From VXNE01 sp965200505 (GTDB lineage: Bacteria; Pseudomonadota; Gammaproteobacteria; Pseudomonadales; Azotimanducaceae), in NCBI GenBank assembly GCA_965200505.1, contig OZ241343.1:1302001-1366000 (forward strand): 64,000 nt of DNA, in the 5' to 3' direction. Shown here one piece after another: positions 43,492-52,553 of the stretch (position 1 is its first letter; every line of letters begins with the position of its first letter). Made by a program: the position numbers and the translations under genes. The notes under the pieces are model-generated. The model was not told the origin of the DNA. It ran no database searches and was given only the letters and a program-made list of their open reading frames with translations.

Positions 43492-45236
43492 AGGCGCCGA
43501 CATTCATGCAATCATGGCGCCGGATACGCGCCTCCGAGGGCACCGTGGCGGGCGCCACGCCGCCCACCGCCTCGCTGCATCCCGCGTGGGGTCGAGACCT
43601 GTTGCTGCTCGGCGCCGCCGGCGTGGCGGGTTTCGTGCTGCTGATGGGGGCGCTGGCTTGGCTGACTGAAGCGGCCGGCGGCGGCTCGGCGGATGCGGTG
43701 GACGCCCAGACGGGCACCATCACCCTCGCCTTGAGCACCGAGCCACCCCAACTGGATTCAACCCGCGCGACGGACCAAGTGAGTGGGCGTGTGCTCGGCC
43801 ACGTGATGGAAGGGCTGCTGCGCTACGACCAAAACAACCAGATCGTGCCCGGCGTGGCGTGGCGTTGGAACATCACGCTCACCGAGGCCACCTTCGAGCT
43901 GCGCGAAGACGCCCGCTGGAGTGATGGCTCGCCGGTGACGGCGCATGATTTCGTGTATGCCTGGCGCACGGCTTTGGACCCGGCCACGGCGTCTGAGTAC
44001 GCATTCATCCTGCATCCCATCGAGAACGCCGAAGCGATCAACCGCGGCGAGCTGCCGCCGGCGCGCCTCGGCGCCCAAGCACTGGATGACCACACCCTGT
44101 TCGTGCAGTTGGAACGCCCCACGCCGCACTTCGAGAAGTTGATGTCCTTCCCGACTTACTTCCCCATCAAGGAAGCGTTCCGGGAGGGCCGCCAGGGGCG
44201 CTACGGCGCGGACGCCGAAGACCTGCTGTACAACGGCCCCTTCGTCATCGCCCGTTGGGTGCATGGCGCTTCGCTGCGCATGGAGCGCAACCCGCACTAC
44301 TGGGATCAGGATCGCATCCAGCTCAACGCCATCGACCACGCCTACATCACGTCGGACGTGAACGCCGTGTTGAACCTCTTCAAGGATGGCAAGGTCGCCA
44401 TCGCGTCGTTGAACGCCGAGACGCTGGAAGACGCCTTGCAGCGGCGTTGGAAGTTGAAGCGCTTCGTGGATGGGTCGGTGTTTTTCATCGAGTTCAATCA
44501 TCGCCCGGAACGGTTGACCTCGAACCTCAACCTGCGCCGGGCGATTCAGCTGGTCACAGACCCGGCCGAACTGGTTTACAAGGTGATTAAGGTGCCGGGG
44601 GTGTTACCGGGTGAATCCCTGTTTCCCGTGTGGCTGAAAGGCGCGCGTGGCTCGTTGCGGCAGGAGCATCCAGCGCCGCACCACCGGGTGGACGTGCCGC
44701 GGGCCCGAGCGCTCCTGGCCCGCGCCGCGAATGAACTCGGCATCGCGGGGGAGTGGCCGCCGCTGGTGTTCCTGAGCGGCGACAACCCGGCCGCGAACAA
44801 GCAAGCCGAGTACTTCCAAGAGGTTTACCGGGCGCGTTTGGGCCTCGACGTGAAGATCGACCGGCAGATATTCAAGCAACGCTTGGCGAAGATGACCGCG
44901 GGGGATTTCGACATGGTGCTCGCCGGCTGGGGCCCGGACTACACGGACCCCCTCACCTTCGGCGACTTGTTCGCGTCCTGGAACGAGAACAACCGCGGCC
45001 GCTACGTCAACCCAACCCTCGACGGCTGGGTGGAGGTGGCGCAGACCTCGCCAGACACCGCGGAGCGCATGGCGGCGTTCGGCGAAATCCAGCGCATCAT
45101 CTACGAAGACGCGGTGATCCTGCCCAACTACGAGAGCGGCTCGGTGTACGTGCAGGACACGCGCCTGCAAGGCGTGGTGCGCCGCGCCGTCGGCACCGAC
45201 CCAGACTTCACGCAAGCCTACATCGTGGGGGGCTGA
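43488..45236 (+). CDS. oppA: peptide/oligopeptide ABC transporter substrate-binding protein (OppA-like)
   Basis: A 582-residue SBP_bac_5 protein. An N-terminal cytoplasmic stretch of ~37 residues is followed by one hydrophobic helix (LLLLGAAGVAGFVLLMGALAWL), so it is anchored in the inner membrane rather than released. The periplasmic part has TITLALSTEPPQLDS, GVAWRWNITLTEATFELREDARWSDGSPVTAHDF in pieces, and GAPDYTDPLTF-like AGWGPDYTDPLTFGDLF. Family length is about 540. Translationally coupled to the VWA gene. oppBCDF follow after a toxin-antitoxin pair. Confidence 0.88.
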   Translation: MKAPTFMQSWRRIRASEGTVAGATPPTASLHPAWGRDLLLLGAAGVAGFVLLMGALAWLTEAAGGGSADAVDAQTGTITLALSTEPPQLDSTRATDQVSGRVLGHVMEGLLRYDQNNQIVPGVAWRWNITLTEATFELREDARWSDGSPVTAHDFVYAWRTALDPATASEYAFILHPIENAEAINRGELPPARLGAQALDDHTLFVQLERPTPHFEKLMSFPTYFPIKEAFREGRQGRYGADAEDLLYNGPFVIARWVHGASLRMERNPHYWDQDRIQLNAIDHAYITSDVNAVLNLFKDGKVAIASLNAETLEDALQRRWKLKRFVDGSVFFIEFNHRPERLTSNLNLRRAIQLVTDPAELVYKVIKVPGVLPGESLFPVWLKGARGSLRQEHPAPHHRVDVPRARALLARAANELGIAGEWPPLVFLSGDNPAANKQAEYFQEVYRARLGLDVKIDRQIFKQRLAKMTAGDFDMVLAGWGPDYTDPLTFGDLFASWNENNRGRYVNPTLDGWVEVAQTSPDTAERMAAFGEIQRIIYEDAVILPNYESGSVYVQDTRLQGVVRRAVGTDPDFTQAYIVGG

Positions 45237-45359
45237 TGGTACCGACAGTCTGGGCTGGGCTGGGCGGAAGCACCGCGGACGCATTGCCTAGCCCATGCCG
45301 CATGCAACACGCCGGTGGGCGGTTACAATCCCGGCTTGTGACGGAGAGCGGTCATCACC

Positions 45360-45584
45360 ATGCTGGCAAGACTCACGGCTAAAAGACATTTGGCCCTGCC
45401 CGACAAGCTGCTGGCGTCGTTCCCGGGCGTGGACTGTTTCAGCGCCAGCGAGGAAGACGGGCGGATCGTTCTGGTGCCGTTGCGGCTCAGTCGCGCGGAT
45501 GCGGTGCGCCAGAAGCTGGCGGAACTGGGCATCACCGAAGAGGATGTGAAGGATGCGGTGGCGTGGGCCCGCCGACGCGCCTGA
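45360..45584 (+). CDS. AbrB-like antitoxin of a PIN toxin-antitoxin pair
   Basis: A 74-residue protein beginning MLARLTAKRHLALPDKLL with a SpoVT/AbrB-like swapped-hairpin pattern (LTAK..LALP, then EEDGRIVLVPLRL), followed by the helix RADAVRQKLAELGITEEDVKDAVAWARR that would bind the toxin. This composition is typical of antitoxins encoded just before PIN-family (TIGR00305) toxins. It overlaps the toxin gene by 22 bp. The product would bind DNA and repress its own promoter; the 123-bp gap after oppA may hold it. Confidence 0.8.
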   Translation: MLARLTAKRHLALPDKLLASFPGVDCFSASEEDGRIVLVPLRLSRADAVRQKLAELGITEEDVKDAVAWARRRA

Positions 45585-45994
45585 TCCGCCCCCGCTTGGT
45601 GCTGGACACTAATGTCATCGTCTCCGCGCTGATGTTTGGCGGTCGTTCGATGGGCTGGCTCGTTGATGCTTGGCAGTCCGGGCGTCTCACCCCGCTGGCC
45701 AGCGCTCAGACCACGACCGAACTCGTTCGAGTGCTCGGCTATCCGAAGTTTCGACTTGCCGAGGCCGAACGAGAGGAGTTGCTCGGCGAATACCTGCCTT
45801 GGTGCGAGGCCGTCATGGTTGACCGATCAGTGGAAGTGCCGGCCGTCCGCGACCCCGACGACCGCATTTTCCTTGAATTGGCGATCTCGGCGGCGGATGC
45901 CTTGGTGACCGGTGACAGCGACCTGCTGGCGCTCGCGCCAACGCTCAGCGTGGCTGTCTTGACGCCGGCTGCCCTCAGGGTGCGCTTGGCCTAG
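45563..45994 (+). CDS. PIN-domain toxin (TIGR00305 family)
   Basis: A 143-residue PIN ribonuclease. Acidic residues of the active site appear intact: Asp in LVLDTNVIVSAL, Glu in TTTELVRVLGYPKF, Asp in VRDPDDRIFLELAISAADALVTGDSDLL (two Asp positions). Starts at GTG 45563 inside the antitoxin gene, a normal overlap for these pairs. The pair lies between oppA and oppB, interrupting an otherwise continuous transporter operon; it ends 28 bp before oppB. Unlike the PIN gene at 25795-26210 it is intact. Confidence 0.85.
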   Translation: MGPPTRLIRPRLVLDTNVIVSALMFGGRSMGWLVDAWQSGRLTPLASAQTTTELVRVLGYPKFRLAEAEREELLGEYLPWCEAVMVDRSVEVPAVRDPDDRIFLELAISAADALVTGDSDLLALAPTLSVAVLTPAALRVRLA

Positions 45995-46022
45995 GCCAAG
46001 GCTGCAGGAGAAGCGCAAAATC

Positions 46023-46955
46023 ATGCTCCGCTACACCCTCAAGCGCCTGCTGCAAGGCGTCGTCACCGTGTGGTTCATCGCCACCGCCACGTTCATGGCG
46101 ATGCACAGCATTCCGGGCGATCCGCTCACCAGCGACAAGGCCGTTTCCGAGGAAATCCGCCGCAACCTCGAGGCGAAATACGGGCTGGACAAGCCGATCC
46201 TCGAACAGTACGCCATCTACATCGGCAACATGCTGCGGGGGGACTTCGGCATCTCCTATTCCCAAGAGAACCGCAGCGTCAATGACATCATCCGCGAACA
46301 CTTCCCGGTGTCCGCCACCCTGGGCGTGCTCGCCATCGCCTTCGCCGGCGCCGGCGGCATCCTGTTCGGCGCCCTGACGGCGCTGTACCGCAACCGCCTG
46401 CCAGACATCGCCATCATGTTCCTCGTCATCCTGGGCATCTCGGTGCCGAGCTTCGTGTTCGCGGCGCTTGGCCAACTGGCCTTGGTGAACCTGAACGAAG
46501 CCTTCGGCGTCACGCTGTTGCCGGTGGCCGGTTGGGGCGGCATGACGCACATGCTCACGCCGTCGCTGGTGCTGGGGCTGGGCACGATGGCGTTCCTCAC
46601 CCGGCTGATGCGTTCGTCCATGCTCGAAGTGGTGAACTCAGACTATGTGCGCACCGCCAACTCGAAGGGGCTGCCGGCCAGCCGGGTGTTCGTCAAGCAT
46701 CAGTTGCGCAACGCCATCCTGCCCGTCATCACGGTGCTGGGGCCGTCCATCGCGGCCATCACCACCGGCGGCTTCGTGGTGGAGCTGGTGTTCGCCATTC
46801 CGGGCCTGGGGCGCTACTTCGTGGAGGCCGTCCAGCAAAGCGACTACACCGTCATCATGGGCACCACGGTGTTCTACGGCGCGTTCCTCGTGTTCATGGT
46901 GATCGTGGTGGATCTGCTGTACGGCCTGGTTGATCCGCGTGTGCGGCTTGAATGA
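46023..46955 (+). CDS. oppB: peptide ABC transporter permease (OppB-like)
   Basis: A 310-residue inner-membrane permease with six helices. It starts MLRYTLKRLLQGVVTVWFIATATFMAMHSIPGDPLT in the standard OppB way and has the EAA loop DYVRTANSKGLPASRVFVKHQLRNA, in pieces, that contacts the ATPases. Ends ...YGLVDPRVRLE as usual. The stop overlaps the oppC start (ATGA). AGGAG precedes the start. Confidence 0.92.
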   Translation: MLRYTLKRLLQGVVTVWFIATATFMAMHSIPGDPLTSDKAVSEEIRRNLEAKYGLDKPILEQYAIYIGNMLRGDFGISYSQENRSVNDIIREHFPVSATLGVLAIAFAGAGGILFGALTALYRNRLPDIAIMFLVILGISVPSFVFAALGQLALVNLNEAFGVTLLPVAGWGGMTHMLTPSLVLGLGTMAFLTRLMRSSMLEVVNSDYVRTANSKGLPASRVFVKHQLRNAILPVITVLGPSIAAITTGGFVVELVFAIPGLGRYFVEAVQQSDYTVIMGTTVFYGAFLVFMVIVVDLLYGLVDPRVRLE

Positions 46956-48364
46956 TGGCGGCGGCTGAGCTCTCCTTCGCGCCGGCGGCGGCGCGTGCCG
47001 AGGCGCAGGCCATCGCGCGGCCCTCGCTCTCCTATTGGCAGGACGCTTGGCGGCGCCTCAAGGCCAACCGCCGCGCCATCGTCTCGCTCTACATCGTGCT
47101 CGCGCTGCTGGGCTTCACCATCCTGGGCCCGCTGCTCTGGCGGGTGGATCCCTCCGTGCAGGATTTGGATCAGATTTCCGCGCCCCCCGGGGCCGATCGC
47201 GGCGCGGTGATAGTCGCCCCCCACACCCCGTGGGATGGCGTGACGATGCCCCTTGAGGGCGACGCCCTTCTGCCCTCCCACCAGCTGACCACGCCGCCGG
47301 CGGGGCTGGCATTGGCGGCGCCGGCCACCACGCAGGCGGTGCGGCTCGCTTGGCGGCCGGTGCCCGGCGCGGCCGGCTATCGCGTCTATCGCAACATCCT
47401 GCACCCAGCGCCGGACGACGCGCTGGGCCTGCCGCTGGCGGACGTGCTGGCGCCGCGCCAGGTGAGCTTCGAGGATCGGCTGGACATCCAGCCGCGCACC
47501 TACTTCTACTCCGTCACGGCCTTGGATCAACGCGGCGCCGAAGCGCCCGTGTACGCCACCCTCGAGGTGGCCGCGCTGCGCGTCATCACCGCCGAGGAAG
47601 CGGTGCAGCGCGGCTTGGCGCCGTCCGTTGATGCGGTGGCGCCGGGCGACCGGGTGGCGCTGCCCCTGCATCCGCTGGGCACGGACTACCTGGGGCGTGA
47701 CCTGCTGGCGCGCTTGATGCACGGCGCCCGCGTGTCGCTCTTCATCGGCATCGTGGCGCCGCTGGTGTACGTGTTCGTGGGCGTGTTGTACGGCAGCGTG
47801 GCGGGGTTCGCCGGCGGGCGCGTCGATCAGGCGCTGATGCGCTTTGCGGACTTCGTGGTGGCGCTGCCGTTCCTGCTCTTCATGATCCTGTTCCGCATCC
47901 TGTTCCGCATCGAGGGTGGCGACGACGGCATCGCCCCGATGATGCTCGCCATGGTGCTCCTGAGCTGGCCGGCGGCGGCGCGGCTGGTGCGCGGCCAGAT
48001 CCTGCAGATCCGCGAGGAAGGCTACGTGGGCGCGGCGCGGCTGCTGGGCGCGAAGACCAACTACCTGGTCGGGCGCCACATGATTCCCAACACCATGGGC
48101 GTCATCCTGGTCACACTCACGTTCGCGGCGCCGAGCGCCATCTTCACCGAGGCGTTCCTGTCCTTCATCGGCATGGGCGTGGCGCCGCCGACGCCCTCCT
48201 GGGGCAGCATGTGCAACGAGGGCATCAAGACCATGCTGACGCATCCGCACGAACTCATCTTCCCGGCGGTGTTCATCAGCGTCACGGTGCTGGCCTTCAA
48301 CCTGCTCGGCGACGGCCTGCGCGATGCGCTGGACGCGAGGATGCGGGGGCGCGGCGATGAGTGA
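46952..48364 (+). CDS. oppC: peptide ABC transporter permease (OppC-like) with inserted fibronectin III-like domain
   Basis: A 470-residue permease, where OppC proteins are usually about 300. After a cytoplasmic leader (1-42) and helix 1 (about 43-63, VSLYIVLALLGFTILGPLLW) comes a 180-residue extracytoplasmic stretch before the conserved PLGTDYLGRDLLARLMHGAR (241-260) and the remaining five helices. Residues ~117-207 of this stretch (AVRLAWRPVPGAAGYRVYRN, then TYFYSVTALDQRGAEAPV) read as a fibronectin type III fold. The EAA loop (EEGYVGAARLLGAKTNYLV) is intact. Such an insert could dock the membrane-anchored OppA or a cell-envelope substrate. The stop overlaps oppD by 8 bp. Confidence 0.88.
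   Translation: MMAAAELSFAPAAARAEAQAIARPSLSYWQDAWRRLKANRRAIVSLYIVLALLGFTILGPLLWRVDPSVQDLDQISAPPGADRGAVIVAPHTPWDGVTMPLEGDALLPSHQLTTPPAGLALAAPATTQAVRLAWRPVPGAAGYRVYRNILHPAPDDALGLPLADVLAPRQVSFEDRLDIQPRTYFYSVTALDQRGAEAPVYATLEVAALRVITAEEAVQRGLAPSVDAVAPGDRVALPLHPLGTDYLGRDLLARLMHGARVSLFIGIVAPLVYVFVGVLYGSVAGFAGGRVDQALMRFADFVVALPFLLFMILFRILFRIEGGDDGIAPMMLAMVLLSWPAAARLVRGQILQIREEGYVGAARLLGAKTNYLVGRHMIPNTMGVILVTLTFAAPSAIFTEAFLSFIGMGVAPPTPSWGSMCNEGIKTMLTHPHELIFPAVFISVTVLAFNLLGDGLRDALDARMRGRGDE
47300..47572 (+). other. fibronectin type III-like insert within OppC
   Basis: Codons ~117-207 of the OppC gene. The pattern L-A-W-x-P-V-P-G-A-x-G-Y-x-V-Y-R, a gap, then Y-x-Y-x-V-T-A-x-D, matches strands B-C and F-G of fibronectin type III domains; upstream PPAGLALAAPATTQAV supplies strand A. 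Codon use is like the rest of the gene, so this is an old domain insertion rather than a recent import. Confidence 0.65.
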
Positions 48365-49445
48365 GGGAGCGACGGTCGCCGAAGCCGGCACGGCCACAGG
48401 CAACGCCCGGGCACTCCTCGAAGTGCGCGACCTTGAGGTGCAGTTCGCCACCTACGGCGGCACCGTGCAGGCGGTGCGCGGGGTGTCGTTCGACGTGCAT
48501 GCCGGCAAGACGCTCGCCATCGTCGGCGAATCCGGCTGCGGCAAGTCCGTCACGGTGCAGAGCGTGATGGGCCTCATCCCCATGCCGCCGGGCCGCGTCA
48601 CCGGCGGCACCGCGCGCTTCAACGGGCACGATCTCCTCGAAAGCCCGGTGATCGACGGCGAGGACGTGCGCGGCGCCCAGGTGGGCATGATCTTCCAAGA
48701 CCCGATGACCTCCCTGAACCCCACCATGCGCGTGGGCGATCAGATCGCGGAGACGTTGCAGGTACACCGCGGCATGAGCCGCCGCCAGGCGCGGGCGCGG
48801 GCCGCGGAGCTGTTGGCCATGACGCGCATCAACGAGCCGGACAAGCGCGCCCGGCAATATCCGTTCGAGTTCTCCGGCGGCATGCTGCAGCGCACCATGA
48901 TCGCCATGGCCTTGGCCTGCGAACCCGCCATCCTCATCGCCGATGAACCCACCACGGCCCTCGACGTGACCATCCAAGCGCAAATCCTCGACCTCATGCG
49001 TGACCTGCAGCGCCAGAACGACATGGCCATCGTGCTCATCACGCACGATTTGGGGGTCGTCGCCCGCATGGCGGATCAGGTGGCCGTGATGTACGCCGGC
49101 GAAATCTTGGAGACCGGCAGCGCCGACGACGTGTTCTACCGCTCCGCGCATCCCTACACGTTGGGCCTGCGCGCCGCCATGCCCACCAACCGCGAAGACG
49201 CCGAGCAGACCCTCACCCCCATCGACGGCTCGCCGCCGGATTTGTTCGCGCCACCGCCGGGCTGCTCGTATTTCGCCCGCTGCCCCCATGCCATGCAGGC
49301 GTGCGAGGCGGCGCCGCCGAGGTTCCCGTTGGGCACCGGCCACGCCGCGGCCTGTTGGCTGCACCACGCGGACTGCGCCGAGCGGGTGGCCGAGGTGCAT
49401 TACGCCGAGCGCGCCGCCGACGCCGCGCCGGAGGGCGCCTCGTGA
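48357..49445 (+). CDS. oppD: peptide ABC transporter ATP-binding protein (OppD-like)
   Basis: A 362-residue ATPase: Walker A GESGCGKS, signature FSGGMLQRTMIAMALA, Walker B ILIADEPTTALD and switch His in LITHDLG. The C-terminal oligopeptide region has the four Cys (CSYFARCPHAMQACEAAPP ... CWLHH) that in this family may hold an Fe-S cluster. Energises import with OppF. Start ATG 48357 overlaps oppC; stop overlaps oppF as GTGA. Confidence 0.92.
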   Translation: MSEGATVAEAGTATGNARALLEVRDLEVQFATYGGTVQAVRGVSFDVHAGKTLAIVGESGCGKSVTVQSVMGLIPMPPGRVTGGTARFNGHDLLESPVIDGEDVRGAQVGMIFQDPMTSLNPTMRVGDQIAETLQVHRGMSRRQARARAAELLAMTRINEPDKRARQYPFEFSGGMLQRTMIAMALACEPAILIADEPTTALDVTIQAQILDLMRDLQRQNDMAIVLITHDLGVVARMADQVAVMYAGEILETGSADDVFYRSAHPYTLGLRAAMPTNREDAEQTLTPIDGSPPDLFAPPPGCSYFARCPHAMQACEAAPPRFPLGTGHAAACWLHHADCAERVAEVHYAERAADAAPEGAS

Positions 49446-50407
49446 CGCCGCTCATCGAGGTGGAGGGCCTCACCAAGCACTTCGCGCTGGCGCGGAACCA
49501 AACCGTGCATGCGGTGGACGACGTGAGCCTCTCCATCGCTTCCCGCGAGATCGTGGGCTTGGTGGGCGAATCCGGCTCCGGCAAATCCACCTTCGGCAAG
49601 ACGCTCCTGGGCCTGCACGACAAGACCGCCGGCACCGTGCGGTTCAAGGGTGAGACGCTGCCGCAACGCTACGCCCCGGCACACTTCCGGCGCCACGCCC
49701 GCGCCATGCAGATGATCTTTCAAGACCCGTACTCCTCGCTCAACCCACGCATGACCGTGGGCGAGATCGTGGGCGAGGGGCTCAAGCTGCACACCAAGCT
49801 GCGCGGCGCGGAGGTGCGTCAGCGCGTCACGGATTGGCTCACCCGGGTGGGCCTCAACGCGTCGCATCTCTCACGCTATCCCCATGAGTTCTCGGGCGGC
49901 CAGCGGCAGCGCATCGGCATCGCCCGCGCCCTCATCCTGGAGCCGGAGTTCGTGGTGTGCGACGAACCGATCTCGGCGCTCGACGTCTCGGTGCAGGCGC
50001 AGGTGGTGAACCTGCTGGCCGAGCTCAAGGCATCCATGGGCCTCACCATGCTGTTCATCGCCCACGACCTCTCGATGGTGCGCTACGTGTCGGATCGCAT
50101 GGCCGTCATGTACCTGGGCGCCCTCATCGAACTCGGCGCCGCGGATCGGGTGTTCTTCCATCCCAAGCACCCGTACACCCAGATGCTCGTCGGCTCCAAC
50201 CCGGAGCCGGACCCGGCCACCGAGCGCCATCGCCCCCCTACCGCCATCCGCGGCGAAATCCCGTCGCCGGTGAACGTGGGCCCCGGCTGCCGCTTCGCCA
50301 ACCGCTGTGAGCAGGCGATGGACGTGTGCCGCGCCGAGACGCCGGCCTTGAAGCCCGTGCCGGACGCCGGCTTCGGCGAGCGCATCGTGGCTTGCCACCT
50401 TTATTGA
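49442..50407 (+). CDS. oppF: peptide ABC transporter ATP-binding protein (OppF-like)
   Basis: A 321-residue partner ATPase: Walker A GESGSGKSTFGKTLLG, signature FSGGQRQRIGIARALI, Walker B FVVCDEPISALDVS, switch His in FIAHDLS. The C-terminus CRFANRCEQAMDVCRAETP ... ACHLY is the oligopeptide/dipeptide C-terminal domain. GTG 49442 in the GTGA overlap is the start. Last gene of the opp unit; the next gene is 73 bp away. Confidence 0.92.
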   Translation: MTPLIEVEGLTKHFALARNQTVHAVDDVSLSIASREIVGLVGESGSGKSTFGKTLLGLHDKTAGTVRFKGETLPQRYAPAHFRRHARAMQMIFQDPYSSLNPRMTVGEIVGEGLKLHTKLRGAEVRQRVTDWLTRVGLNASHLSRYPHEFSGGQRQRIGIARALILEPEFVVCDEPISALDVSVQAQVVNLLAELKASMGLTMLFIAHDLSMVRYVSDRMAVMYLGALIELGAADRVFFHPKHPYTQMLVGSNPEPDPATERHRPPTAIRGEIPSPVNVGPGCRFANRCEQAMDVCRAETPALKPVPDAGFGERIVACHLY

Positions 50408-50480
50408 CGGCGCTCGTCATGGTCTCATCCACCATCACTTGCAAAGGGCAACTCGCATACCTACAAGAGGTCGGTAGGGA

Positions 50481-52052
50481 GTGACCGCACGGGCGCTGGC
50501 ACTTGGCCTCGGCGTGGCGTTGGCCGCGGGTGGCGACCTCTCGCGGGCGGATTGCCCAAGCACTCCGGACGTCGGCACTTTCGCCGTCGCGGGGTGGGGG
50601 CTTGACCTCGGCAACACCCGCTTTCAGCCGCAGGCCGCCATCAACCGCGCCAACGTGGGGGCGCTGCGGCTCGCGTGGGCGTTTGCCTTGGATGGGGGCA
50701 TGTCGCCACACTCTTGGCCGGTGGTCTCGGCGGACACGCTCTTCATCGGCACCCCGGCGGGCACCCTGTTCGCGTTGGCGCGGGATTCCGGCTGCATTCG
50801 TTGGCAGCGCACCGTGGAAGGTGCCATACGCACCGGCATCGTGGCTGGCCAAGCCGCGGGCCAAGCGGCGCTTTTCTTCGGCACGGCGGACGGCATCGCG
50901 TACGCTTTGGATGCCACGTCCGGCGCAACGCTCTGGCAGGTGGATGTGAAGGATCATCCGCAGGCGGTGCTCACGGGCACACCGCTCTTCCACGGCGGCA
51001 CGCTGTACGTTCCCGTCTCTTCCTTCGAGCTGGCCTTGGCCATGAACCCGTTCTACGGCTGCTGCACGTTCCGCGGTTCCGTTGTGGCATTGAACGCGGA
51101 AGACGGCGGCTTCAAGTGGCGCACACACACCATCCCGGACGAGCCGCGTGTCTCCGGTCGCCACTTCATCTTCGTGGAGGAATGGGGGCCATCCGGCGCC
51201 CCGGTGTGGTCCGCGCCGGCGTTCGATGCCGAAACAGGCTTGCTGTATGTCGGCACGGGCGAGAACTACACATCGCCGGCGTCTTTGACGAGCGATGCCA
51301 TCCTCGCCATGCGGCCCGCGGACGGCGCACTGGTTTGGATCGAGCAGTTCACCGCGAACGACGCCTTCAACATGGCCTGCACCATCTCCCTAGAACACCC
51401 GAATTGCCCAGACGAGAAGGGGCCGGACTATGACTTCGGAGCGCCCCCCATGTTGACGCACACGCCCGCCGGCGAGCCTCTGCTGCTTGCCGGGCAGAAG
51501 TCCGGCGGCGTGTATGCGATGCGCCCCGCCACCGGGGAGCGCATCTGGGCGCAACAGCTGGGCCGCGGCGGTTATCTCGGCGGGGTGCATTGGGGCATGG
51601 CGGCGCATGAATCGCTGGGGCTCGCGTATGTGCCCATCAGCGACGTGCCGGCCGGCCCGCCGATGGGCGACGTGCCGCAACCCGGCTTGCACGCCCTCGA
51701 CATCGCAACCGGCGCGGTGCGTTGGTCCACGCCGAACCCGAACCGCTGCGAAGGGCGCACCGAGTGTCGCCAAGGGCAGTCCGCGGCCATCATCGCCACC
51801 GAGGAGTTGGTCTTCGCCGGTGCGCTGGACGGCCACTTGGGCGCCTACGACGCCGCCACCGGCGAGCTGCTGTGGTCCTTCGACACTTGGCGGAGCTTCG
51901 ACAGCGTCAACGGCGCCTCGGCCATCGGCGGCGCCATCGACGTGCATGGCCCGTTGGTGGTGGACGACATGCTCTACATCCAAAGCGGCTATGGCTCGTT
52001 CGGGCAGCGTGGCGGCAACGCCCTCTTGGCCTTTCGGCCGATGGAGGAATGA
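50481..52052 (+). CDS. PQQ-type beta-propeller protein (PQQ-dependent dehydrogenase-like)
   Basis: A 523-residue exported protein with a signal peptide (to about AADC at residue 25), then an eight-bladed-type propeller of repeated W-motifs such as TLFALARDSGCIRWQR, IAYALDATSGATLWQVD, LHALDIATGAVRWSTP and LGAYDAATGELLWSF. Adjacent Cys (FYGCCTF) recall the disulfide of PQQ alcohol dehydrogenases. It resembles polyvinyl-alcohol dehydrogenase/PQQ-dependent enzymes but lacks a cytochrome c domain. Activity and cofactor need the propeller residues checked. An RDD-family gene follows after 3 bp. GTG start. Confidence 0.75.
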   Translation: MTARALALGLGVALAAGGDLSRADCPSTPDVGTFAVAGWGLDLGNTRFQPQAAINRANVGALRLAWAFALDGGMSPHSWPVVSADTLFIGTPAGTLFALARDSGCIRWQRTVEGAIRTGIVAGQAAGQAALFFGTADGIAYALDATSGATLWQVDVKDHPQAVLTGTPLFHGGTLYVPVSSFELALAMNPFYGCCTFRGSVVALNAEDGGFKWRTHTIPDEPRVSGRHFIFVEEWGPSGAPVWSAPAFDAETGLLYVGTGENYTSPASLTSDAILAMRPADGALVWIEQFTANDAFNMACTISLEHPNCPDEKGPDYDFGAPPMLTHTPAGEPLLLAGQKSGGVYAMRPATGERIWAQQLGRGGYLGGVHWGMAAHESLGLAYVPISDVPAGPPMGDVPQPGLHALDIATGAVRWSTPNPNRCEGRTECRQGQSAAIIATEELVFAGALDGHLGAYDAATGELLWSFDTWRSFDSVNGASAIGGAIDVHGPLVVDDMLYIQSGYGSFGQRGGNALLAFRPMEE

Positions 52053-52055
52053 GCC

Positions 52056-52553
52056 GTGGCCCTCGAAGACCCAACCCTTCCAGAACTGGCCAAGCGCTGG
52101 CGACGGCTGGTGGCGACGCTCATCGATTTCGCGCTGGTGCCAACCTTGGCGCTGGGCCTGATGTTGGTGACGGGCGTTCTGGAACACGCCGAAGCGTGGG
52201 TGTGGCCACAACCGCTGGTGCGGGGCATCGGGCTGGGGCTGGCGGCCTACCTCATCCTGAACGCCTGGCCGTTGGCTCGCTCCGGGCAGACCGTGGGCAA
52301 GTGGGCGCTGCGGGTGCGCATCGTGGCCGTAGGATCGGACGACGCCCCGACCGCGTGGCGGCTGGTCGCACGGGCATTCGCTTTGCCGGCATTGGTGTTT
52401 GGGCTGATTGTGGGCGTTGATGTCGTGTTTGCCTTCGCCGCGATTTGCCTTGTGTTCCTTGTGGATGCCGGCTTCGTGGCCGGCCGGGCACGGCGCGCCT
52501 TGCACGACCATCTCGTCGGCACCACCGTGGTGGCGGCGCAGCGCCGCAGTTAA
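52056..52553 (+). CDS. RDD family membrane protein
   Basis: A 165-residue protein with the RDD signature: KRWRRLVATLIDFALVP (Arg and Asp of helix 1), AWPLARSGQTVGKWALRVRIV and the C-terminal DAGFVAGRARRALHDHLVGT. Three hydrophobic helices. Some RDD proteins act in Na+/H+ exchange or membrane transport; the role here is unknown. Starts at GTG three bases after the propeller gene, so both are one transcript. Confidence 0.82.
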   Translation: MALEDPTLPELAKRWRRLVATLIDFALVPTLALGLMLVTGVLEHAEAWVWPQPLVRGIGLGLAAYLILNAWPLARSGQTVGKWALRVRIVAVGSDDAPTAWRLVARAFALPALVFGLIVGVDVVFAFAAICLVFLVDAGFVAGRARRALHDHLVGTTVVAAQRRS

